In this document: piece by piece, positions 41,721 through 53,900 of the stretch
How positions within the stretch are numbered: position 1 is the stretch's first letter
Layout of the letters: each line of letters begins with the position of its first letter
NCBI RefSeq assembly: GCF_027744825.2
Contig: NC_071345.1
Coordinates: forward strand, 10,437,501-10,501,500
Source of the DNA: Synchiropus splendidus
Taxonomy: Eukaryota > Chordata > Actinopteri > Syngnathiformes > Callionymidae
Length of the DNA: 64,000 nt
Direction: 5' to 3'
Program-made: the position numbers and the translations under genes
Notes under the pieces: generated by a model
What the model saw: only the letters and a program-made list of their open reading frames with translations
Databases searched by the model: none
Told to the model about the DNA's origin: nothing

Positions 41721-44700
41721 GCTCCATCAACCATTTCCAACACATGCACACAGAATCATGCACGTCCGACTTGCCGGTTAAGGAGTCCTCATAGGTGCAA
41801 GTCCAGCGTATACTCACACACACTCACAGACACACAAACACACACACACTTAGTCAATCCGGACCTGACACTGTGCAGAGGAAAGAGAAGAGTGGAGGAG
41901 GCACCCCCACACTGGACTGAGGATGCAAACGCTGCTTTAGAAAAAACAAACTCAGCACTATTATGCAATATTAAACCAGCCAACTCGATTATTTCCTCCT
42001 GCATCAGCGGCCTCGCTAACCGTCTCCCCCATCTGTCTCTTTTTATCGTAGCTGGTTGCTGTTGATCATTACTCTTCTCTTTCTCCTTTTTTTTTCTCCT
42101 TTGTAACAGTCCACTCATCTGCTCTTCTGCCATCGACAGTACCTCAATTCAAATTGAGCAGCAGCACTTTTACATTCTGATAGTTTTACTGGATTTATAT
42201 GTTTGTTTATTTCAAAGTAAGGAGCCGAAAGAAGAATCAGCTGGACAATGCTCTCTGTTTTTAAAGTATTTAATTTGCCCTTATGCCTTTTCTCTCGCTT
42301 CCTCCACTTACGCTCACGTGATTCTTTTTTTTTTTTTAGCACACTGCCACCTGTTGGTTACGAGGTAAAATGCGCCCCTGAAACGTTGGTCGCCAGGCTT
42401 GAGATCTATCCTTCAGCTGGGGCACTGTTTTTAACGTGGAGCGGTGCAGCCATGTTTGGGCTTTATTTAAAGTGAAACACTGTCATTTCATCCTGTTTTT
42501 TTAAATTTTCAATCTCCGGTCAGCCGTTTATCTCACGTCCGCCACCCTCCCTCCCCCACCCTTGGCCTTGAGATGTCGGATAACTAGTCAATGGATTCTT
42601 CTAGTGCAATAATCAGCCGGGCGAAGGGAAGAATTTAGGGGGTTGAAAAGACTCGATAGGACGGTTATCATGGGCGGTCACGCACGGTTTGCCACTTGGG
42701 AGGCACTTTTACATGTACATTACTGTCCACCGAGATGACGGGCTGCTGGGGTTTTGCCATTGCTCTCAGTTGAAATGGTGCAAGCGCGACTTGAATGTGA
42801 GGAACTTCTCTGTGGCTCGCGGCCGTCGGATCACAGGCTTCATCGCGGATCATGTGCAGCAGCAGGGTTGAAGGACAGGCCACAGAGAGGGAACGTTGAA
42901 GTGCCTGGTGTCGGCATGGAGTGTGTTTAAACAAGCAGCCAGAAGGTTTCACCGAATGCCTAATTTCCGACAACTGACTTTTCTACGTTGTTTTGTCATC
43001 TCGCCATGGGTTTATTTATTACGTGTGTGTGTGTGTGTGTTGTTTCGTCGAACACGTATTAAACTACTACAAAGGTTCGAATCCTCACAGCCTAATTTTT
43101 ATTCCAGAGTTCAGGACACGGCTGAATTCTCGCCAACCAAAACTAAAAGTTGAAGCAGATTTTAACCAGCGACTTGGCTCCTCTCTGCTGCTATCAATCA
43201 CGCGTGTCGTCGAGTCAGCTGCACTTAAACAAACAAAAAAAAGCATGTGTTTCGGTGGGGAACACAGGCACGGTGCTACTATTTCGGGGCGGGTCGTGGA
43301 ACAGGAAACCTCACTTCGCCGGTGGACTCGAGACAGTCCGGCTGCTGTGTTCTGTCTGTTGGAACTCTGGAATAGATAGAGGGCGCCGTGGCAGTTGGTT
43401 GGAAGATGGTTTCGTCCGCTGTTGACTACTTCTCATGAGCACCTCAGTCGGGTCGAGCCTTTGTGACTTCATGCGTCTTTTTAAAAGCCAGATGGAAAGT
43501 ATATTTGTACAAGGAGGTAACGCACACCACTTATTTTTGCTAACAGAAAATCAGATGTAGTCGAATTATTAACCTTAGTAACACATGTATAATTATAGTT
43601 AATGGGTTTAAAAGCTGTATGATAAACGTTTTAATATCGCATTAGACTGTTCACCTGTGTCACTGTATAACTAGTCGTGGACGTTAGTGACGTGAGTTTG
43701 GACTGTTATTAGGGGCTTGTGCTTTGGTGGGGAAAATACAAGCTACAAGGTTTTAAATGCTTCACTTTCCTTTTTAATTCTATATATATATATATAAAAT
43801 ATATTTCGATGTTTGCGTAAAGACGTGAGAATATCAGAGAACTGTGTTCATGTTTTTACTCTTGAACTGGTGCTGACGCCTGTGAAAAAAAAAAACAAAA
43901 GGATGGATGTAAGGAGGTCGTCGTGAAAGTGTTCAGTGGTCCATTCCTTTGTTGAGGCTCGCGGAGATGTTTGAAGAAGTGAATGCCAGAATGTCGTGGA
44001 AGGGACGCATGACTCGTCAGAGCCAGTCGGAATGATGTCGGATCGGAGGCGACGCCGCACGTTTTATTTGAATTGGTTGGTAACTCGCCGCCTCCGCTGC
44101 TGTCAGAAATGGAGTTTGTGTGTAAACAAGACTCGAGGGCGCTGGAACACATGTTTACATAGCAGATGTGTTTGCTTCCCTCACTCCTGAAATGTCAGCC
44201 GCTCCGCTTTGCAGCTTGGAAGCTGGTAGCGCAGTGACCTAACATGGGCAGGACGCGGGGTGCGAAGACTCTCCCTGTTTTTTTCCCTTTGTCACGCTAG
44301 TTGCTGAAACTGACAGGAAGCTGTAGAACAAGCGTTGAAGAAATACTAGCCAAATCCTCTACAATAGGGTCAGTGTCTCCCTTTAAATAAAGTGTATTCC
44401 ATTTTGAGTACTCAGTAGGAGGCGATGGTAGCAATGGAATATGGGAAAAAAAAAAGTCCACAGAAAGTGCCTTTCCTCTTGATGGTGCTGTAAACTGAAA
44501 GAAGTAAGATGAAAACTTACAAAAATAGAATCTCCTTTACAAGAACGGAAGTGTTAGTTCTAAGCAATGCAAACTTTAGAAATCTGCCAAGTGAGTTTGT
44601 GGTTTTCCCCTTTCGGCTTATTCAGTGTCTTGGACCAACGGTTGGTGCGGTGCGTGTCAGTGAGGGGGTGGGTTCAAAGGTTGTAGGCAGCGTGGCAAAC

Positions 44701-46690
44701 ATAGCACAGCACTTTAAAGCCTGCCGCTCTAACGGTGGAGGACGAGATGTTACCGAACGGAGCAGTTCATCGCGTGCCTCATGCTTCTTCTCCGGCTTCT
44801 GTGGTGGTTGCGATCGGCTGGGGCTGGACGTGAGCATTTCCTCTCAGAAGGGCATTGGACGGCGGAAGTTTGGGGCGAGCTCGAAATAATCCCACCCTGG
44901 TTCCCGCCCCGTGGCATTCTCTCATCTCCAAACCGGCCTTGGGTCGCGCCCTAAAATGGACGTGCGTCTCCCCCCCCTCTCCTTTCTCTTGAGCTGGTAG
45001 CGACTGAATACTGTTGGGGTGATGAAGTTGTACCTTCTTAGTCCTTACTACGAGAGATCTCAACAGACGAACACTGCACCTCACTTACCTTGGTATGCTG
45101 CATATGTTATACTACATGAAAGAAAAACTGCAAATTTGCTTTTATTACATATAATGCTCGAGTAATGCCTGATATTCTTATACCTTTTCGAGTCAAAGTA
45201 TAACTGTAAAGAATATTCTGTTTTGTCTTAACACTTATCCGATTTTTTTTTTTTTTTTTTGAGAAATTGTATTGAGCCGACTTTGTTGTCCTATTTAAAA
45301 TTGTGTTATTACTTTTAAAAAAATATATGAAAAATATATAAGCGGTATATTTTATGGTGTATTTATTGAGTGTTTTTAAGCGGCTGGAGTCTCCGCGTCC
45401 CTGTGTGGCATGTGGGGGAGGGGGGTGGGGTTAAGAGGCGGAAGCCTTCTAGCCTCCTCCTTGATGTTGGCGCCTTATTCTCCGACACGCAAGCACAAGA
45501 ACATGGAGGACGAGGTGCGAGGGCTTCTTCAGTGCCTCTGCAGTGCCTCTGCTTTCACTACCACCCAAAAAAAAATCAACACCCCCACCCCGCCCCCCAT
45601 GTTGCATGCGTGAGGAAGGGAACCATTTCAGAACCACTCGGACTTGAGTGTTGACTAGCTGACTCGTTTCATCCCAAGCTGCTAATTGGTACGTTCGCCG
45701 TATGAGTTCCCTGAGCCGAGGAGCCGTTAAAGTAAAGAGAAGAAAAAAAAAAAAAAGTATCGAAATTTTAAGGTGGAAAAGTTTAGCTTAGACAGTAGTC
45801 CTCTTGGATTGTGTTTTTATTTGTGTCGTGCCAGAGCTTTTTGTTCAGCAGGAACAGGCCTCATTCCACAATGCCTCAGCCTTAAGTGCGTACTTAGACT
45901 TAACACGTGACCTTCTTGTGACGCTTCAGGTGACCTAGCAAGTAAACAAGCCTGCGTACTTGAGCTGCCCTGACACCTTCATCATCTCTCACGCTGCTCC
46001 CGAGCCCAGCTTGCGGTTCTGTCCACATTTCAGTGCAGAAATCAGGTGCGGGTCAAACAATATCGCTTCTTGTCGTTCCTTTTCCACCAGAATTTAAGAG
46101 CGTTTTTTTTGTTTCCTCTCCACAATGTTGCTTGACCTTTATCGGACCTGACCCAGGTTGTTTCCTGGCTGGCAGAAACCTGTGCCTGTATCACGAACCA
46201 AGGATGTTGTGACAAGTTGCTTTTCTTTTCTTTTGAAGTCTTTCTTTCGGTTGTGTGGTTCAGACGGAGACATGGATGTTGGTTTTATTTTTATTTTTTT
46301 TCAGTCGATCCTAAAAATTCTCATCACTTAAAGCCATTGATGGACCTTTGCTGTCATTTTCCACCCGTTCTCACATTAGCATTCCAACCTCCAACCTTCG
46401 GCTAATGTTAACGGGAATGTGGGCAATGTAGCCTGACTGTTCTGACTGTCCCTCCAAGGAGGAGAACCAGCACACAGGTCGGACTGTAAACCCTCACCAC
46501 CCAGGTGACCCATGTCTCGGTCTGTTTATATGTTGCGAAGGCTCTGCTGTACCAACAGCTCTATTCCTTTCCGTGTCTCTTTTGTAACCCCCTCTTCAAG
46601 GATGTTGGCCTTTAGTGTTGCTTTGCCTCAGTTTGAAGTGTATGTTTGACTAATACTTGCAATAAAAATGCTTTGCTTTACTCTGCTCCT
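41721..46690 (+). other. AGO3: AGO3 3' UTR (about 5 kb)
   Basis: No exon or promoter for another gene is evident between the stop (41718-41720) and the strong AATAAA at 46661. A long 3' UTR is normal for AGO3. Parts (about 42780-43450, 44040-45000) are CpG-rich, unusual for a 3' UTR, and hold open readings of up to 128 codons without protein-like features. There is a (GT)n at 43022-43040 and a TA run near 43783. Three GCACTTT heptamers (42164, 42703, 44709) and one GTGCAATA (42604) are candidate microRNA seed matches. The lack of an AATAAA-type end before 46661 was judged by eye only. Confidence 0.6.
46661..46666 (+). terminator. AGO3: Polyadenylation signal AATAAA, AGO3
   Basis: Canonical AATAAA in TTGCAATAAAAATGC, followed by TTTGTCGTCTTGTACGGTGG, a GT-rich downstream element. 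It is the best candidate for the distal AGO3 end. Confidence 0.65.
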
Positions 46691-46915
46691 TTGTCGTCTT
46701 GTACGGTGGGCTTTTATTTGGTCATGGTGAAGTTTTGTTGTCCACACATTTCCAAGTCGGGAGAGGACTTAAACGTGACAATTTAGATGTATTAGTTAAC
46801 ACAGATTGATCAAGTACCACCGCTTGTATCAACCTTTAACACAGTAAAATCTGTATTATTCAGATCAGTCAGTTATTTTCACTCAGGTTTGCTCTGTAAT
46901 AAATGAATCTTACTT

Positions 46916-47010
46916 AGAATCAGAATCAAATTTATTGCTGTGCTCAGTGGGGATCCCACCAACGAGAAAAGTGCTTCGGAATAAAGTGCTGTCAATAAAA
47001 TAAAACAAAA
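46916..47010 (-). mobile_element. LINE 3' end with ATTCTG tail, second copy
   Basis: The reverse complement reads TTGACAGCACTTTATTCCGA ... GTTGGTGGGATCCCCACTGA ... CAATAAATTTGATTCTGATT, the same element as at 5191-5273. It is 5'-truncated, with the tail to the left. An A-rich TAAAA stretch follows to the right, where the other copy has its TTTTA array. Confidence 0.7.
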
Positions 47011-48991
47011 TAAAAATAATAAATCAATAAAAACAACGTTGAGCAATGACAATATTTTAAAATAAATCATTTTATTATCTTTGAATATTCTTGTTGTATA
47101 AGAAAGTCACGGAATGTCGATAATTAATTCTCCGACTTCACAAGTCAATTTAAAAACTCCATTTTCTTTTCAAATTGAAGTAGAGAAGCAAGTTTATTTC
47201 TAATCGATCTTACCATAGACATTTCAAACTAGACGAGACACTGGCTGACCTTATAAATCCGACAGTCAATTGGCGATGTGTTTAAAACGATGTATAGAAA
47301 AGAGTCCGTCTGTGTCTGCTTCTTGTCTGACCTAAAAAATACATCAGAAGGCTGAGAAAAATCTGCGTGGGTGACAAGTGTATTGACTCTAAAGATGCGA
47401 GTTGTTGTCTTTTGAAAGGTTTTGCTGGGTGTTGCAGTTCCAGGCTTCACCACCGGGGGTAGCAATTCACCACAAAAAGAGAGCACTGTGAGCTTTGCAG
47501 GCGGGAACACTGAGATTCGAAGACTGTGTCTGTGATGTGGAGGTCGAAAGGCTGGCCGGCATGTTCGGGCGACTCCTGGTCCATACAAATGTCTGCATCC
47601 TATCTCGACGTGTCCATCCTATCTGACCTCCATCCTTGCTCCTGTCATGGCGGTGGGTGGTGACATGCCGGGACAGGAACGTGACTCTCCAGATCTGGCA
47701 GGACAGTTTCAGCCCTCCGAGACCTGCTGCTTTATCCACTGATAAACACGCTATTTTTAGACGCATCAGAAACATCCAACTGTTGACGTGACAGCGCCAC
47801 CTTTGGCGCCTTCATCCCGGCCACCGCTTGGATTTCGTTGCCCTTTAAAGTGGTTATCGCTCATGTGAGGAAATCCAGCTGTGATAAGAGCAGCACGGCA
47901 GGAATTCTCGAGCAGATGTAGAATAATTGGGGTCAGGGAAAGGAGAGTCAGGCGCCGCTGTTTCCCACTGCTGTGTCACGGATCGGTGAGCTTTTCCTTA
48001 CAGCGCCGCAGCACGCGCCCGCAAACAAGGAGCCGGGGAGCGCCTGTCTCGCCGGGCGCCACTGTGATACAAATGAATTGTCACCTGTCTGAATTCAGCC
48101 AACCACACGTTTCAATACAAAACAATCCGTTTTTGTCAGAAGGCCACAAATTCAGAATAGACTGACCAAGAAATTAAAATGCCGCAAAATGCTGTAACAT
48201 TTATTTGTTTTTTTGTTTTGTTTTGTTTTTAATAAGATATAATTTTGAATAAAAAAAACGTAAACGTGTCAGCTATTTTGAATTTCACAGTGCAAGCTAG
48301 CTTGGAAGCGACTAGGGTACTAGTTTATATTAGGGTCTCATCTATATAAGTGGATTCATACGAGATCATAATGCATTTATAAGGCTTTATAGAAGATGTT
48401 CATGTTTACATACAAAAGCTTTTGACAAGGTTTCTTACAAGGAGTCTTTAACTTCCAAGTTAAGGCCATAACTTACATTCTATATAAACCTTGTCATAAG
48501 GTTACATGGATATTTATGATCTTTTAAAGCATGATCTATTATGACGTGTTATGAATGTACTAATAATGCATTGTTGAAAAAAGTGGATTTAGAAGGCTGA
48601 ATGCTCATGTCTACCTTGATAGCAATTTTCAAATGCTAGCATGTTAGCGACTGTGCTAACTCCAAACTTACCGCAGACTCGTACCAAAAGTGGCGATGGC
48701 ATGAGCCACCTGGCGCTTTTCATGTATAAAACTGCCTCGAGTGCGAGTCCCCGCATGCTGTGGCGCCTTTTGAAACCTTTTGTGGTGAAATTTAGGGTCA
48801 CAAAAAGCTATTAAGGGAAAATAGTCGACGTTGCTTAGCTAATTCCAGATGCAACAAAGTTTAGTAAACTGGACATGTAAGGTCGAAAGTGTGTTAGCAT
48901 CCAATAGTTGCTTAAGCAGATAGCAAATAATATAATTGTAATTTTAAACAATAGAAAATGTTAGCAATTCAAGAGAGTATGTTGGCATATT

Positions 48992-49044
48992 GGCGGCACA
49001 GTGGCGCAACTGTTAGCACTGGCGACCTGTCTAGGGTGTATTCC
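48992..49044 (+). repeat. Internally deleted copy of a common fish repeat
   Basis: GGCGGCACAGTGGCGCAACT and GTTAGCACTG match the start of a very common teleost repeat. This passes straight into GGCGACCTGTCTAGGGTGTA, which belongs to a later part of the same family (GCGACCTGTCCAGGGTGTAC). The middle has therefore been deleted. Confidence 0.6.
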
Positions 49045-49060
49045 TCACTCTCTCTCTCGC

Positions 49061-49064
<4 letters not shown>

Positions 49065-49112
<48 letters not shown>
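49065..49112 (+). repeat. (TA)n microsatellite
   Basis: A pure TA array of about 24 units running into the left end of the adjacent transposon, which targets TA. Confidence 0.95.
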
Positions 49113-49114
<2 letters not shown>

Positions 49115-49119
<5 letters not shown>

Positions 49120-49826
49120 GTACCTCGGTTTTCGAACGTCCCGGAACAAATTGGAGTTGGAACAAAAACTTTGCAGATTTTTTTGCTTCGGATTTCGAAC
49201 GAAAATCCAGAACTCGAACGCCCCCGAATAAAGCCGGAAACAACATAACGTGCGTGGACCGATCAGCTGACCCACGACGCGCTTTGTTATTGTGTATAAC
49301 GCAGCCTCTGTATGCAGACGTGTCCCGTGAGCTACATTTACTGACTGTTTTTTCTTCATATTGAGGTGTAAAACCTTTCCTGTCTCCACACTGGACCGTG
49401 GTAGAGTGTCACAGGGGAGGTGCTCGCTCTCCACACCTCCACTCCAGGGTTTGATGTCCTGTTGTGGGTTGGAGCTGGGACAGGGATGAGGCGAGTCTGG
49501 GACAGAGCGTGACTTGGTTTATGACTTTGTCACAGCCAAACTGCACTGAAGCGCACATTCAGAGCTGGACACGCACCGGGCACCTCTTCACTTCTGGAGA
49601 GACGTCACTCACTCGGCAACCCCTCCCACATGCAGCGGCCACACACATAGAGGAACAGCGCACTCTACACTCTACATTCACTCCTACAAAAGCTTATTTT
49701 AAGTCCTGGAAGGCATTGTTTCTATTTCCATTCATTGTAATGGGAAAAATCGATTCAGATTTCGAACAAATCGCTTCTCGAACGGCCGTCTGGAACGGAT
49801 TGTGGTCGAGAACTGAGGCACCACTG
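49115..49826. mobile_element. 712-bp non-autonomous Tigger/pogo-like DNA transposon
   Basis: The left end reads TAGTGGTACCTCGGTTTTCG. The reverse complement of the right end reads CAGTGGTGCCTCAGTTCTCG, giving imperfect terminal inverted repeats of at least 20 bp. TA flanks both sides (49113-49114, 49827-49828), the Tc1/mariner superfamily target duplication. Subterminal TTCGAACG and TTCGAACA-type words repeat inside. No transposase reading of useful length is present. The ends resemble a CAGTGGTACCTC-type family in vertebrate genomes. The TSD on the left lies in a TA array, so its exact position is ambiguous. Confidence 0.75.
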
Positions 49827-50810
49827 TATGTATGTGCACAAATTAGCTACATTTGTGAAAGATAAAAAAGTAGCTGAGTTTCATCGTGTAAAAGGTGAGG
49901 AACAATGTTGTATTTATTTCAAATTTCCCATATATAAACACCGTTTTCTCCCCTTTTCTAAATTAAAAAAAAAGTCTAGATTCATTGTTTATTTTTGGTC
50001 CCAGTATTTATCATATTACTTTTCACTTGTCGTCCATCTTTCTGTGGCATTTTTCCTAGTTTTGTTTTGTAACCCATTTACCTCTTGTATGCGCGACTTG
50101 GTCCGGCTTCAGAGGCGGCTTTAATTTCCTGCTCTGATGATGGATGTTCCTCTTATGCTCGTCCATCTCCTCTCCAGTCTGATGGGAGGCCGTGAATGCA
50201 GGAGGGGAAAGGCTGGACTAACAATACAGCAGCCACACAGCTAATGGGCTTGTAACTGAGACTGAGACTTTGGCACCAATCTCAGCACGGCAGACGTCTG
50301 AAAAATATTCTGCCCTCCTTTCTGTTTGTCAAGTGAAAGTGCTCCTGAGAGAGATAATTCATTGCCTGTCTTTTTTTTTTTTAAACTTCTGATGCATACA
50401 TGTTGTTACCTACACTTAATACTTGGCAGGCCTCTCCGTCTCCACCAAACACATTTGTCAAAAAGGGCACTCTCATATTCCCTTGTCATATTATGGCTAC
50501 GTTTAGCGAAGAAACAGATTGATGCATTTCGGAAAGCCACTCCTAAAATCCCTGCTGCTGCGTCTGTTTCATAGTTTTCCCGCTGTCCTCCGCCTGACTC
50601 CTGGCTCTTTGCTCTGACTTCCTCCGCAGCCGTAACTTTGTGGAAGGTGAGCGAGTTCGTAATGGGAGTTCTGTCATTGTTAATGTTTCCACTGCAGATG
50701 ATAACGTATCAGCAGACCAGTCCGTCACAGGCGATTTCATATTTCGACTGCAACCGCAAGGTCTCACCTGAGCTCCATGTCAAAAGACATTTATATGAGC
50801 TTTTGTTCTT

Positions 50811-50816
50811 TTTATT
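50811..50816 (-). terminator. Polyadenylation signal AATAAA, minus-strand Ig gene
   Basis: Plus-strand TTTATT at this place is AATAAA on the minus strand, 170 nt past the stop codon at 50988-50986. This supports the short terminal exon chosen for the gene. Confidence 0.65.
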
Positions 50817-50985
50817 TGAAGAATGAATCCATCTTTAACATAACGGTGTTCCTGCTAGTGAGTCAGTAGTTACAATTGTGGAGTAAACATCCCTGATTTT
50901 GTTTTGGTTTTCAGCCGGTAGTTCTCTTCTCTTATTCGCTCTCTGGTCATATCAAGTTCCTTCTTGGACTTCAGGAGTTATTTCC

Positions 50986-53900
50986 TCAGATGGGGTCATC
51001 CAAATGCTCGTGTAATCGCTCTCCTCTGCTGCTGAGTCTCTGCCTCCTGTGAAGAAACCAAGCTAACTGGAGAAGAACTGACCATTCCTTCACCTCTCAT
51101 CTTTTTCACTCCGCATTTCATTTTGGCTTTTTGGTTCAGTCGGGTTACCTCCACAGCACAATGGCCAGGGCCGACCCCAACAGCAGCACCAGCACCACCA
51201 GGCACGCAACGACTGCAGTCATCCCAACACCTTCTTTCTCACAAGGGCCTGTCAAGAAAGAGGAAATGAAATACAAAGAAGAACAAGTCAAGGTAAAATG
51301 AGGTTTCATGAAACAGTGCCCTGATTTTCAGAGGCCACCAGAGGGCACTGTCTGCTGGAAAACATTGGAATTTGAACAACTAATTCAGTGAAACTAAAAT
51401 ACTGCAGTACTACACGAGGATAGTGCTCATGGAGATATTCAAGATTAGTTGATCCCACCTGCGGTGTAAGTGGCAGAGCTGTAGCCGCGCTTGTTGCTGA
51501 CCAGGCAGGTGAAGTGACCGCACATGGGAGCCATGGTGACCACCAGGATGCTTCCATCTTTGGACACCTCTCCCACGGTTTTGGTGACGGCCGCTCGCTC
51601 GTGGAGCCAGCTGAAGTGGGGCTCTGTGCCCCACGCTTCACCGCAAATCAGCCAGGAGTGGGTCACGTTGAGGCTGACTGTGACGTGGTGCACCTCTTCT
51701 GCAGACGGAAGTGACAATGATGATCTTCAGTCGCACCGAGATAAAACCGGGACTCGAGACCAGTTGGGAATAGACGTTTTCTAGCCCGAACTGAAGTTGT
51801 ATTTAAAGTGCAGGATGGAGAGGAATATGTCTGGAGTCATGAGGAGTATGTCTGGCTGAGGCTGATGGATGCGTCCAGTGACTCTTTTACAGATATCCAT
51901 ACCTGCTAGTTCCTGTTACTGACTCCCACATTTTCTTTATGTTCCTCCCTTTGATTTGATGAAAGGCCCTGTGTTCCTGCGTCTGATCCCTGGCAACCTA
52001 CCTCGTCTGCTGTCCCTGATATTGACTTTGCCGATCGTGACTCGATACAGCATACATTCTCGACTCCTCTATCTGTCTCAAACAGTGTCTCTATCGTGAG
52101 GCCACAAAATCATGACGGGATCTGTTTCGGAAAAGTCTGTCTCCCTCGCTGCTGTTTATGAATAAACAGCTCATGAATGTGCCACTGCCATGCGCATGTT
52201 GTCAGTGGAGGCCTTTAGCTATAGTTGAAGGTTTGACCGGCGTCTCAAACTCAAAAGATGGTTGAGTTATGGCTCGGTCTGGCCAGGATTCCTAGTTGAA
52301 AATGAGGAACTTTGCCGCGATTTTTGCGGTTGCAGGGCTTCTGTGACTCTCACTCAAATTCGGAAAGTGCTACAGTAATTCTGAGCACATTTTACAAGAG
52401 AGGATAAGTGTGACTACAAAACAGATGATTGTCATGTTTCTGCGCCCCACTGTTTGGCCACAATCGCAGTTTAGAAACGCAAAACCAACTTTTTTTTCCT
52501 GCTCTGCTCCACTCTAACCTGCTGAATTGTTCACTCTAACTTTTAGATGTTTGCCAAATCCCTACCTCTTTGAACTCCATTTGTGGGCAAACAATACAAC
52601 TTGGCTGTGATGTTTTTTTTACGGCGACAGAGGACGAGTGCAGCTGCGTTTCGCGGACTTTCTAGCCCCTAATTCAATGACTTTGCGAGCCATTGATTTA
52701 GGGGCTTTTTTGGCTTCTTTTGATCCCGATCCCATTCATTTTCAATTGGCCCAAATTTCCACAAATCCTGGAATTTCGCACGTTTTGGCTTTCGAACAGC
52801 GTCTCTGCGGCGAAATCTCTGGGTAGAGTAACAAACTGAGTGTTTGAATAGGTTGATGCTAGTTTTGAAACTTTCTTTGTGGTTTCCCATGGAGTTAAAC
52901 ACTTGGATATTTGGTTTACAAGTGGAATGATCAAATAATCTGCTGGGAATAGTTGATGCATCAAGGTGGCGTCGCGGACGTCGGATTAAAACAGGAGACA
53001 AACTTGCGTCGACGTTCCCAGCCAAGGGCATTTAGGCTTATCTGTTATTAAACAAGGATAATGGCGCACGGCTGTCCGAGAAGAAGGGAGACGAAGAATC
53101 ATGAGGGACATTTAAGGCTGTCAGACCCAACTGGCTCGGTTTCAGCGACGATAATGAGAGCAGCGAGAGAGGCATAATGTCTCGGAGTCAGATGAGGGAG
53201 AGTTCCAGAGCAGATGTAGAGAAGAGTGGAGCTGATGAATCGATGCTGTTAGAGCAGACGGATGAGGGAACAAGCAGGAGAAGCTTTGATGGAAAACTGG
53301 AAAGCTGCGACAAGATTTAATTCATGGAGAGAGACAGTCGCCCCAGGGAGCGAAGCCAGCAGGCAAATGACATTTTTAAAGTTCTTGAGATGTAGACTTC
53401 ACGGTGGCTTTAGATGAAAAAACATGATGCGTAATAACTGGCTGATGAACTCACATAGATGACTCCTACCGTATTCTCTCACGATGCAGTGAGCCGTGGT
53501 CGTGGCTACCGTTTGGTCCTTCACTGACACCGTGTAGACGCCGCCGTCCTCGCCGCTGTAGCTGCTGATCTGCAGAGTCAGTTCCTGCTGCTGTATGCTT
53601 GCATGGACATTTGGTTTCGTCCCCGAGCAAGCAGAGGCCGCTCCAGGACAAGTGGCCAGTGTCTCCTTCCCGGGTCCCAATCCCGATTCAGCCTCCCTTT
53701 CCCAGGTTATTTCAGAGAGCTTCTCCAGGGGTCCGTACTCGACACGGGCCCGGAGAAGCAGCGTTGACCCGGGGATCACGTACACAGGCCCATCGTTGGA
53801 GATGTGAACTTGCACACTGTGTACACTGAGGGAAACTGAGGAAACAGAAGAGCAATGTTTACTGCTGCTTGTCCATTTTGTTGTAGATAAAGACTTTGAA

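Larger units (their letters stand above)
46691..50785. other. Spacer between AGO3 and the minus-strand Ig gene
   Basis: About 4.1 kb with no supported gene. It contains a LINE 3' end, a composite repeat piece, a TA array, a 712-bp DNA transposon (each listed separately) and a stretch at 48280-48570 rich in short palindromic words such as ATAATGCATTTATAAGG that looks like an old DNA transposon. Open readings at 47467-47775 and 50543-50767 (minus) do not resemble proteins I know. Confidence 0.65.

Noticed and set aside
42993..43379. 128-codon reading in the AGO3 3' UTR
   Set aside because: It runs through a GT repeat (the valine/cysteine stretch) and shows no family resemblance.
44509..44889. 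126-codon reading in the AGO3 3' UTR
   Set aside because: The frame is open because of local GC content. No splice signals, domain or start context support a gene.
50543..50767. Minus-strand reading that might be an extra cytoplasmic-tail exon of the Ig gene
   Set aside because: It lies beyond a good AATAAA at 50811-50816 and has no acceptor in the right phase. The short tail exon at 50986-51046 fits better.
51514..51784. Plus-strand readings over the C2 exon
   Set aside because: They are the antisense shadow of the minus-strand exon 51459-51698, which has the Ig cysteines and correct splice sites.
52669..53031. 120-codon minus-strand reading between V-like and C2 exons
   Set aside because: No Ig or other domain pattern, and no matching splice sites for inclusion.
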